Assembly: GCA_946413245.1 (NCBI GenBank)
Contig: CAMKJS010000004.1
Span: 1 to 64,000, forward strand
Origin: an uncultured Clostridia bacterium
GTDB taxonomy: Bacteria > Bacillota > Clostridia > Christensenellales > Aristaeellaceae
Length of the DNA stretch: 64,000 nt
Direction of reading: 5' to 3'
The notes beneath the pieces are model-generated. The model was not told the origin of the DNA. It did not search any database and saw only the letters and a list, made by a program, of their open reading frames with translations. The translations under genes and the position numbers were made by a program. This document shows, piece by piece, positions 51,320 through 58,711 of the stretch; positions within the stretch are counted from its first letter, which is position 1, and the number at the start of each line of letters is the position of its first letter.

Positions 51320-52861
51320 TCAATCGCTGGCGTTTGCGGTTTCCTTGTTCGGGAGCCGCAGCATCAGGGTTTTTTCCTCTTCATCCCATTCCGCGGTGCC
51401 GTTCAGCGCCCGGGCCAGGAAGTCTGCGCTGATGAAGTGCCCCTCTTCCACAAATCCGAATTCCGCCGCGTCCATCGGGATCTCCACGCCGCCTACAGTA
51501 GCGGACAGGCCGGCATCCTCATTGTAGATGGCCAGTACATATCCGTTCGCCTCCAGCACCAGCGCGCTGCCGTTATCCGTCAGCACCCAGCTGTCCAGGC
51601 AGGCTGCCAGATCGTCCAGGCTGACGCGGATCAGTCCGCCCTTCCGCTGCAGCCGCGGAGTCCGGGATACCGGGACGCCGTCGTCCAGGGCTATCCATTC
51701 CATCGGCGCGCCGTCGTCATTCATTGCGACGCTGCCCTCTATATCCTCCACTTCCTCGTCCAGATCCACCTCTTCCTCAATCTCAGCGGGTTCCGGAGCG
51801 GGGGCTTCTGTCGGTGCTTCCGTGGGCGCCTCAGTCGGTGCTTCTGTCGGTGCTTCCGTAGGTTCCTCGGTTGGTACTTCTGTCGGTGCTTCCGTAGGTT
51901 CCTCCGTCGGGACCTCTGTCGGGGCTTCTGTCGGGGCTTCCGTGGGTTCCTCGGTTGGTACCTCTGTCGGGGCTTCCGTGGGCGCCTCAGTCGGGGCTTC
52001 TGTCGGGGCTTCCGTGGGTTCCTCGGTTGGTACTTCTGTCGGTGCTTCCGTGGGTTCCTCAGTCGGAGCTTCTGTCGGGGCATCCGTGGGTTCCTCCGTC
52101 GGGACCTCTGTCGGTACCTCTGTCGGAGCTTCCGTAGGCTCCTCTGTCGGTGCTTCCGTGGGTTCCTCCGTCGGGACCTCTGTTGGTGCTTCCGTAGGCT
52201 CCTCTGTCGGGGCTTCCGTCGGCGCTTCCGTGGGTTCCTCAGTCGGGGCCTCTGTCGGTGCTTCCGTAGGCTCCTCCGTCGGTGCTTCCGTGGGTGCCAC
52301 CGTCGGTCCTTCCTTCAGAGCTTCTGTCGGAACTTCGGTCGGAGCCTCCGTGGGAGCTTCCGGTGCCTTCGTAGCCGTGCCCGGATAAGGCATCACGTCC
52401 GGATTCTCATACAGATAAGTCTGGGTCGCGCGGCCGGCAACCCCGTCCTGTGTCAGGCCGTTATAGTACTGGAACCGGCGCACGGCGTTGGCCGTCTGCC
52501 GGCCGTAGGCTCCGTCCGCGGCGCCTTCGGGCAGATATCCGAGCTCAATCAGCTTTTCCTGCAGCTTCCGGACGTCAGCGCCTTTTGCCCCGACGGCCAG
52601 GTTATGATACGCCCGGTTCGGAGTAATAGCCGGCACCGGCGCGGGCGTCACGACCTCCGTAGGTTCAGGGGTCGCTCCCGCCTCTGCCCCGGGCGTCGTT
52701 TCCGGCCCGGGTGTCACCCCCGGAATCGTTTCAGCGGATACAACTGCCTGCGGAGGCGCTGAAGGCGTCGGATCCGGCGTCACCGCCGGGGTGGACGTGC
52801 TCTGCACGGCAATGGCCAGCGTGGTCGCCATATAAATCAGCAGGGTCTTTAAAAAGTCCAT
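51320..52861 (-). CDS. Peptidoglycan-binding protein with about fifty PTE[AEV] repeats and a CuAO-N-like domain
   Basis: A 513-residue exported protein. It begins with a hydrophobic segment (LKTLLIYMATTLAIAV), then a Pro/Thr linker, a peptidoglycan-binding domain 1 (about 84-150: GADVRKLQEKLIELGYLPEG, RRFQYYNGLTQDG), about 200 residues of four-residue PTEx units, a short acidic segment and a C-terminal domain like the copper amine oxidase N-terminal/stalk fold (GHFISADFLARALNGTAEWD). The spacer should hold the two domains apart across the wall. Repeat number may vary between strains. GGAGGGG precedes the ATG; HPr-like gene follows. Confidence 0.82.
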   Translation of the reverse strand: MDFLKTLLIYMATTLAIAVQSTSTPAVTPDPTPSAPPQAVVSAETIPGVTPGPETTPGAEAGATPEPTEVVTPAPVPAITPNRAYHNLAVGAKGADVRKLQEKLIELGYLPEGAADGAYGRQTANAVRRFQYYNGLTQDGVAGRATQTYLYENPDVMPYPGTATKAPEAPTEAPTEVPTEALKEGPTVAPTEAPTEEPTEAPTEAPTEEPTEAPTEAPTEEPTEAPTEVPTEEPTEAPTEEPTEAPTEVPTEVPTEEPTDAPTEAPTEEPTEAPTEVPTEEPTEAPTEAPTEAPTEAPTEVPTEEPTEAPTEAPTEVPTEEPTEAPTEVPTEEPTEAPTEAPTEAPTEAPTEAPAPEPAEIEEEVDLDEEVEDIEGSVAMNDDGAPMEWIALDDGVPVSRTPRLQRKGGLIRVSLDDLAACLDSWVLTDNGSALVLEANGYVLAIYNEDAGLSATVGGVEIPMDAAEFGFVEEGHFISADFLARALNGTAEWDEEEKTLMLRLPNKETANASD

Positions 52862-52898
52862 TTCTGCCCCTCCTCAAACCGTCGTCAGGCGTCAAAGT

Positions 52899-52914
52899 GT
52901 ATACACAAGTATAC
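52899..52914. promoter_or_regulatory. GTATAC pair, possible operator
   Basis: GTATAC-ACAA-GTATAC, two self-complementary hexamers, lies just downstream of the predicted start site of the peptidoglycan-binding gene. A repressor site is possible; nothing else supports it. Confidence 0.3.
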
Positions 52915-52921
52915 AGAATGG

Positions 52922-52972
52922 ATTATACCAAACCCTTCTCTTAATGACAATCCCTGAAATTTATGTTAAGAT
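52922..52972. promoter_or_regulatory. Overlapping divergent promoters
   Basis: Minus strand: TTGTCA (52945-52950), 17 bases, TATAAT (52922-52927) for the peptidoglycan-binding gene. Plus strand: ATGACA (52944-52949), 17 bases, TAAGAT (52967-52972) for recD2. The two -35 hexamers occupy the same bases. Confidence 0.6.
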
Positions 52973-53030
52973 GAATCCCGACACAGGGCTGTCGATACAA
53001 TAATGTGATTTGTTATCGAAAGGTATAAAA

Positions 53031-55259
53031 ATGGAGAAACTGGAAGCCGGAGTCCTGAGAACCGTTTTCCGAAACGAGGAGAACGGTTATTCCGTCGTCT
53101 CCGTCCGCGCCGGCCGGACCGAGGTCATGGTGGTCGGTACTCTGCCGGACCTGGCCCCCGGCGAGCAGGTCGTCTTCACCGGCGAATGGACGGAGCATAA
53201 AACCTACGGCCGCCAGTTCCGCTGCACTGCCTGGGAAATCCAGACTCCCACTTCCCTTCTGGGTATCGAGCGCTATCTGGCCAGCGGCCTCATCCGCGGA
53301 GTACGCTCCTCCACCGCCGCCCTGATCGTCGCCCATTTCGGAGAGGATACCCTCTCCGTGCTTTCAGAACATCCGGAGCGTCTGCAGGAAATCCCCGGCA
53401 TCGGGAAAAAGCGCGGCGCCATGATCGCCGAAAGCTTTCAGGAGCAGCAGGCTGCCCGCCAGGCCATGATCTTTCTCCAGTCCTACGGCATTCCTCCCAC
53501 CCTGGCTGTCCGGATCAGTAAATACTACGGCGACCGGGCGCAGGAAGTGGTCCGCGAGGATCCCTACCAACTCTGCGACGACCTGGAGGGCGTGGGCTTT
53601 AAAACCGCGGACCACATCGGCATCGCCCTGGGCGTCCCACCGGACAGCGCCAACCGCATCCGCTGCGCCCTGAAATATCTGCTGCGGGAATACGCCTCCT
53701 CCGCCGGCCATCTGTATATGCCGGAGGAAGACCTGTGCGCCGCCGCGGCCTCCCTGCTGCAGGTGGATTCCAGGCTTTGCGCGGAGCATCTGAAAGCGCT
53801 GCTGATCGCCCGGGACCTGGACGCGGAGATCGACGGGGACACCCGGATTATCTGGCTGCCATACTATCGCCGCGCGGAGCAGGAGGTCGCCCTCCGCCTG
53901 CGCCAGCTGATGCTGTCCGCCGTACCGAATCAGTTTCCCGGCGCGTCCCGGGCTGTAACCGCCTTCGAGCGGCGCAACGGCATTTCCTTCTCCCCCACCC
54001 AGCGCCGCGCAATCCTGGAGGCCCTGGCCAACGGGGTCTTTGTCATCACCGGGGGGCCCGGCACCGGCAAAACCACCATCATCAACTGTATTCTGGATCT
54101 GCTGTCCGCCGATCATGAAACCGCGCTCTGCGCTCCCACCGGCCGGGCCGCCCGGCGCATGACGGAAGCCACCGGCGCGGAGAGCAAAACCATCCACCGG
54201 CTGCTGGAGTACGGCGGAGAGGAAGGCCGCTTCGCCCGGGGAGAGGAAAACCCGCTGGACGCGGACTGCCTCATCGTGGACGAAGCCTCCATGATCGATC
54301 TGACGCTGATGCAGGCTTTGCTCCGGGCCGTGGAACCCGGTACCCGCCTGATCCTCGTGGGAGACGCGGATCAGCTGCCCAGCGTGGGGCCCGGCAACGT
54401 GCTGGGTGATATTCTGGACAGCAGGGAGGTTCCCTGCATCCGGCTCACGGATATTTTCCGCCAGAGCGAAACCAGCCGCATCGTGGTCAACGCCCACCGG
54501 ATCAACCACGGGGAGATGCCTCTGCTCAACGAAAAGAACACGGATTTCTTCTTTGAGCGCAAGTCCACCTTTTCCGAGACTGCCTCCGCCATTGCCGCGC
54601 TGGTCACAGAGCGTCTGCCCTCCTTTCTGCGCTATCCGAAAAAGGACGCCTTCGACTGCTCCGTCCGGAACATCCAGGTGCTCTCCCCGACCCGTAAGGG
54701 AGACTGCGGCGTCAATGCCCTGAATCCGCTGCTCCAGTCCCTGCTGAATCCGCCCCGCCCGCACACTCCGGAAATCACATGGGGCGACACCGTCTTCCGC
54801 CGGGGGGACAAGGTCATTCAGACCCGGAACGATTATCAGCTTCCCTGGTTCCGGGAAACCCCGGCGGGAACCGAAGAAGGCGCCGGAGTCTTCAACGGCG
54901 ACGTGGGCTTTGTTACGGATGTGGATCCCGTGGATCACTCCCTCACGGTCCGGTTTGAAGAGGACCGGGAAGTGATCTATGAATCCGCCGCCCTGGAGAA
55001 CCTGGAACTGGCTTACTGCCTCTCCGTGCACAAATCCCAGGGCAGCGAATTCCCCGTGGTGGTGATGCCCGTCGTCAGCGGCCCGCCCATGCTCCTGACC
55101 CGCAATCTGCTCTACACCGCGCTGACCCGCGCCCGTCAGATGGTTGTCCTCGTCGGCAGCGAGGAGATCATCCGCCGTATGGTGGAAAACGATCATGTCA
55201 CCCGCCGCAACACGCGCCTGGCGCAGCGGCTGCGGGAAACGGCGGAGCTGGTTCCATGA
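53031..55259 (+). CDS. recD2: ATP-dependent RecD2-like helicase
   Basis: A 742-residue superfamily 1B 5'-3' DNA helicase involved in replication and repair without RecBC. It has the N-terminal OB and helix-hairpin-helix region (LQEIPGIGKKRGAMIAESF), Walker A ITGGPGTGKTTIIN (about 338), DEASMIDL, LVGDADQLPSVGPGNVL, the SH3-like part and C-terminal SVHKSQGSEFPVVVMP and LLYTALTRAR. ATG at 53031 follows GAAAGG. Its stop overlaps the comF start (ATGA). Confidence 0.95.
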   Translation: MEKLEAGVLRTVFRNEENGYSVVSVRAGRTEVMVVGTLPDLAPGEQVVFTGEWTEHKTYGRQFRCTAWEIQTPTSLLGIERYLASGLIRGVRSSTAALIVAHFGEDTLSVLSEHPERLQEIPGIGKKRGAMIAESFQEQQAARQAMIFLQSYGIPPTLAVRISKYYGDRAQEVVREDPYQLCDDLEGVGFKTADHIGIALGVPPDSANRIRCALKYLLREYASSAGHLYMPEEDLCAAAASLLQVDSRLCAEHLKALLIARDLDAEIDGDTRIIWLPYYRRAEQEVALRLRQLMLSAVPNQFPGASRAVTAFERRNGISFSPTQRRAILEALANGVFVITGGPGTGKTTIINCILDLLSADHETALCAPTGRAARRMTEATGAESKTIHRLLEYGGEEGRFARGEENPLDADCLIVDEASMIDLTLMQALLRAVEPGTRLILVGDADQLPSVGPGNVLGDILDSREVPCIRLTDIFRQSETSRIVVNAHRINHGEMPLLNEKNTDFFFERKSTFSETASAIAALVTERLPSFLRYPKKDAFDCSVRNIQVLSPTRKGDCGVNALNPLLQSLLNPPRPHTPEITWGDTVFRRGDKVIQTRNDYQLPWFRETPAGTEEGAGVFNGDVGFVTDVDPVDHSLTVRFEEDREVIYESAALENLELAYCLSVHKSQGSEFPVVVMPVVSGPPMLLTRNLLYTALTRARQMVVLVGSEEIIRRMVENDHVTRRNTRLAQRLRETAELVP

Positions 55260-55933
55260 ACTCCGAAGTACGGAAAAAGCTCCTGGACGCGAAGAACTTT
55301 CTGCTGGACGTGGTGTATCCCGAAGCAGCCCTCTGCCGGGGCTGCGGCTGCGTCTCCGACGCCGGCTGCCTCTGCTCCCGCTGCCGGGAGGAGCTGCGAT
55401 ACGGCAGCGCCGCCTTTGCCTGGGACTGGCGGGATGTCAGCGGCGTCCGTGCCTATTCCCTCCGTCCCCATGAGGGGATCGCCCGCCGCCTGGTAATCCG
55501 GCTCAAGCATCAGGCGGAAGCCTGTCTGGCGGACGAGCTGACCGCCGCCATGGAACCGGTACCCGTCTTCCTTTCCTTCCCGCCGGAAACGGTGGTCACC
55601 TGGGTGCCCATGCCCGCCCGGCGTCTCCGGGAGCGCTGCCTGGATCACGGCCGCCTGCTGGCGGAGTCCGCCGCGCGGCGGCTGGGCCTCACCGCCCGTC
55701 CTCTGCTGCGGCGCCGGGAGGAAGGCCGGGTCCGCACCCAGGCCAGCCTTCACCGGGAGGCGCGCGTCCGGAATCTGCAGAACGCCTTCGTCCCGGCGGA
55801 ACCCGTTTCCTTTCCCGTGCTGCTGGTGGACGACGTGCTCACCACCGGCACCACCGCCTCCCGCTGCATCGATGCCCTGCGGCAGGCCGGAGCCATCGAA
55901 ATCACCGTACTCACAATCACCCGGGCAAAGTGA
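55256..55933 (+). CDS. comF: ComF-family phosphoribosyltransferase-like protein
   Basis: A 225-residue ComF/GntX-type protein, associated with DNA uptake during competence. The N-terminal zinc finger has CRGCGCVSDAGCLCSRC; the PRTase fold has VPMPARRLRERCLDHGRLLAE, RTQASLHREARVRNLQNAF and the PRPP motif VLLVDDVLTTGTTA. In many Firmicutes it is next to a ComFA helicase; here the helicase upstream is RecD2 rather than ComFA. Confidence 0.93.
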   Translation: MNSEVRKKLLDAKNFLLDVVYPEAALCRGCGCVSDAGCLCSRCREELRYGSAAFAWDWRDVSGVRAYSLRPHEGIARRLVIRLKHQAEACLADELTAAMEPVPVFLSFPPETVVTWVPMPARRLRERCLDHGRLLAESAARRLGLTARPLLRRREEGRVRTQASLHREARVRNLQNAFVPAEPVSFPVLLVDDVLTTGTTASRCIDALRQAGAIEITVLTITRAK

Positions 55934-55950
55934 AAGAATATATGAATTTC

Positions 55951-55980
55951 TTGACACAAAAGGCAGTGAGGCGGTAGAAT
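55951..55980 (+). promoter_or_regulatory. lysC promoter
   Basis: TTGACA (55951-55956), 18-base spacer, TAGAAT (55975-55980). The leader is short (about 30 bases), leaving no room for a lysine riboswitch. Confidence 0.7.
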
Positions 55981-56014
55981 AAGGGTTGATGTGATTCTTT
56001 TTGGAGGTGCTTTC

Positions 56015-57337
56015 GTGCTTAACTGTATTGTGACCAAATTCGGCGGCAGTTCTCTGGCCAGTGACGAACAGTTCCGCAAAGTCCGCAGTATTCTGGATCT
56101 GGTTCCCGCCCGCCGGTACTTGGTTCCCAGTGCGCCCGGAAAACGCTTTTCCGGGGACGATAAAGTGACAGACCTGTTATACCGGTGCCATGCCCTGGCC
56201 TCGGAAGGCAAATCCTTTGACGCGGAATTTGCCAGCATTGAGGAACGCTACGTGGATATCGCCCGTGGGCTGCATCTGCGCCTGCCTGTGGCTGACCATC
56301 TCGCCGAAGTGCGCCGCGGCATCGCAGAAGGAAAGGGGCGGGACTGGTGCGCCAGCCGCGGGGAATATCTCTGCGGCCTGCTGATCGCGGATTATCTCGG
56401 CTGGCGGTTTGTGGACGCGGCGGACGGTATCGTCTTCCGGGATGACGGATCGCTGGACGACGCGAAAACCCAGGAGAAGCTCTCTTCGCTGCTGGCGGAC
56501 GGGGTTTCCTCCGTTATTCCCGGTTTTTACGGCGCTTTGGAGAACGGCGAAGTCCGCACCTTCTCCCGGGGCGGCAGCGATATCACCGGCGCCCTGGTCG
56601 CCCGGGCCGTGAACGCCGATGTGTATGAAAACTGGACGGACGTTCCCGGCTTCCTGATGGCCGATCCGCGCATCATCGAGAGGCCCGCGGAAATTTCCTC
56701 CATCACCTATAACGAGCTGCGGGAACTGAGCCATATGGGCGCTTCCGTCCTGCATGAGGATGCCATGTTCCCGGTGCACCGGTCCGGCATCCCCACCAAT
56801 ATCCGCAATACGAACAAGCCCTATCATCCCGGCACCATGATCAGCAAAAGCGCTCCACAGGAGATTTCCGTGCCGACCATCACCGGGATTACCGGCCGGA
56901 AGGGCTACAGCGTCATCAGCATCGAGAAGAGCATGATGAACAGCGAAGTGGGCTTCGGCCGGAAGGTGCTGTCCGTGCTGGAAGACGCCGGGATTTCCTT
57001 CGAGCATATGCCCACCGGGATCGACAGTATGTGCGTTGTGGTGGCCAGCGAAGCCCTCGCCCCGCACCAGGAAGCGGTTCTGGAGAAAATCCGGGCCCTG
57101 GTGGCGGAAAGCGGCTCCGTGACCGTCGCCGATCATCTGTCCATCATCGCCACGGTAGGCCGCGGCATGGTGCATAACTGCGGCACCGCCGCCCGCCTCT
57201 TCTCCGCCATGAGCCGGGCCCGCATCAACGTGCGCATGATCGACCAGGGCTCCAGCGAGCTGAGCATCATCGTCGGCGTGGATGACGACGATTTCGAGGC
57301 GACCATTCAGGCAATCTATCACGAGTTTGTGGAATAA
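56015..57337 (+). CDS. lysC: Aspartate kinase
   Basis: Aspartate kinase starts the lysine, threonine and methionine pathway. The 440-residue protein has KFGGSSLASDEQFRKV, the kinase domain (SRGGSDITGALVARAVNADVYENWTDV, PYHPGTMI-type KPYHPGTMI) and two C-terminal ACT domains for amino-acid feedback (ITGRKGYSVISIEKSMMNSE, IIATVGRGM, MIDQGSSELSIIVGV). I choose GTG 56015 because GGAGGTG lies six bases upstream, over a longer start at 55991. No lysine riboswitch is present. Confidence 0.94.
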   Translation: MLNCIVTKFGGSSLASDEQFRKVRSILDLVPARRYLVPSAPGKRFSGDDKVTDLLYRCHALASEGKSFDAEFASIEERYVDIARGLHLRLPVADHLAEVRRGIAEGKGRDWCASRGEYLCGLLIADYLGWRFVDAADGIVFRDDGSLDDAKTQEKLSSLLADGVSSVIPGFYGALENGEVRTFSRGGSDITGALVARAVNADVYENWTDVPGFLMADPRIIERPAEISSITYNELRELSHMGASVLHEDAMFPVHRSGIPTNIRNTNKPYHPGTMISKSAPQEISVPTITGITGRKGYSVISIEKSMMNSEVGFGRKVLSVLEDAGISFEHMPTGIDSMCVVVASEALAPHQEAVLEKIRALVAESGSVTVADHLSIIATVGRGMVHNCGTAARLFSAMSRARINVRMIDQGSSELSIIVGVDDDDFEATIQAIYHEFVE

Positions 57338-57402
57338 ACGACGCTTGCTCCCTGATTCTGTTGCATCACGGGTTTGCGGAACAAGAGGAAGGAAGATCCG
57401 CC

Positions 57403-58263
57403 ATGAAGGTTCTGGTTACCGGAGCTGCCGGGCAGCTGGGCTATGACGTTCTCCGTTGGCTGCGCGTGCGCCGCGTGGAATGCCTGGGAGTGGACGTGGA
57501 CGATTTCAGCCTGACAGACGGAGCTGCCGTGCTTCAGGCTGTCACGGAATACAATCCGGATGTCATCGTGCACTGCGCTGCCTGGACCAATGTGGACGGG
57601 GCGGAATCCCAGCCGGAGGTTTGCTGCGCCGTCAACGGAGTCGGCACCCTGAATCTGGTCCGGGCCGCGCTGAGCATCGACGCCGCGCTGCTGTATATCT
57701 CCACGGACTATGTTTTCCCCGGCACCGGGGAGGCGCCCTGGAAAGTGGAGGATACCCCCTGCCCCTGCAATGTCTACGGCCTGTCCAAGCTGCAGGGCGA
57801 GGATGCGGTCCGCGCGCTGATGACCCGCTTTTTCATCCTGCGCAGCAGCTGGATCTTCGGCGTACACGGCCGGAATTTCGTGCGCACCATGCTGCGGCTG
57901 GGTGCTGAGAAATCCGAAGTCCGCGTGGTGGACGACCAGATCGGCTCCCCCACCTATTCCTGGGATCTTGCCCGGGTCATCTGTGACGTGATCGCCACCG
58001 AAAAGTACGGCATCTATCATGTCCGCAACGAGGGATTCCTCTCATGGGCGGATTTTGCCGATATGATCATGCGGAAAGCCGGGCTCCCCTGCCGGGTGAT
58101 TCCCGTCCCCTCCTCCGAATATCCCGCCGCCGCCCGCCGGCCCCTCAACTCCCGGCTGGACGGATCTCTCCTGGCCGCCCGCGGCTTCGCGCCGATGCCC
58201 TCCGTGGAAGACGCCCTGGACCGGTATCTGGAAGAAGAAAGACTGAAAACATCCGAAGGATGA
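57403..58263 (+). CDS. rfbD: dTDP-4-dehydrorhamnose reductase RfbD/RmlD
   Basis: This enzyme performs the last step of dTDP-L-rhamnose synthesis for surface polysaccharides. The 286-residue SDR protein has the NAD(P)-binding VTGAAGQLGYDV, the catalytic YISTDYVFPG and YGLSKLQGE (Tyr-x3-Lys), RSSWIFG, and VDDQIGSPTYSWDLA. The other rml genes are not adjacent. ATG 57403 follows GAGGAAGG. A strong terminator follows directly. Confidence 0.93.
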   Translation: MKVLVTGAAGQLGYDVLRWLRVRRVECLGVDVDDFSLTDGAAVLQAVTEYNPDVIVHCAAWTNVDGAESQPEVCCAVNGVGTLNLVRAALSIDAALLYISTDYVFPGTGEAPWKVEDTPCPCNVYGLSKLQGEDAVRALMTRFFILRSSWIFGVHGRNFVRTMLRLGAEKSEVRVVDDQIGSPTYSWDLARVICDVIATEKYGIYHVRNEGFLSWADFADMIMRKAGLPCRVIPVPSSEYPAAARRPLNSRLDGSLLAARGFAPMPSVEDALDRYLEEERLKTSEG

Positions 58264-58265
58264 TG

Positions 58266-58298
58266 AAAAAGCGAATCCGGCAGCCGGATTCGCTTTTT
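58266..58298. terminator. Bidirectional terminator, rfbD / DUF3899 gene
   Basis: A perfect 15-bp stem (58266-58280 with 58284-58298), CAG loop, A5 and T5 ends; convergent genes. Confidence 0.95.
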
Positions 58299-58306
58299 TC
58301 ATGGTT

Positions 58307-58711
58307 TTACAGGGGATAACGGGTCAGATAGATCACAAGGGTGATCCCGGCAGCGGCCAGAAACGCCAGACCGGTGAACAGCGTTCCGCGCGGCTTTTTT
58401 GCGCCGCGCTTCTGCCGGGCCGCGACATAATCAAAATAGGTTTTCGGCATGGCGGCCCTTTTTTCTTCGCTGAAAAACAGTCCGAGGACTTTGCGGACCG
58501 GAAACGCGATCCCGTCAAAAGCGCCCTGGTCGGACACCAGGGAAAGAAGGCCCGTGCCGGTCAGCAGAATGCCGGGAACCGTAAAGGCGTCGCAGAGTTT
58601 TTTCCAGAACGCTTCCGTCCCGGCCTCCGGAACGCCGCCGATCATCAGGATCGCCAAGGTCAGAACCAGCCCGACGATCACCGGCAGCACGATCCTTCTT
58701 CCTCCGCCCAT
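58307..58711 (-). CDS. DUF3899-like membrane protein
   Basis: A 134-residue protein with three predicted spans (about 9-26, 44-62 and 112-130) and a central conserved-looking part, LSLVSDQGAFDGIAFPVRKVLGLF, recalling DUF3899 proteins. The function is unknown. The start overlaps the OppF stop by one base (TAATG), so it is translated with the Opp operon and may assist it. Confidence 0.7.
   Translation of the reverse strand: MGGGRRIVLPVIVGLVLTLAILMIGGVPEAGTEAFWKKLCDAFTVPGILLTGTGLLSLVSDQGAFDGIAFPVRKVLGLFFSEEKRAAMPKTYFDYVAARQKRGAKKPRGTLFTGLAFLAAAGITLVIYLTRYPL

Noticed and set aside
51780-52370. Regularly spaced short DNA repeats that could suggest a CRISPR array
   Set aside because: The period is 12 bases with no spacers and the repeats are in frame with a protein; they encode PTEx units.
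55981-56014. Lysine riboswitch before aspartate kinase
   Set aside because: The leader is only about 30 bases long from the predicted start site.
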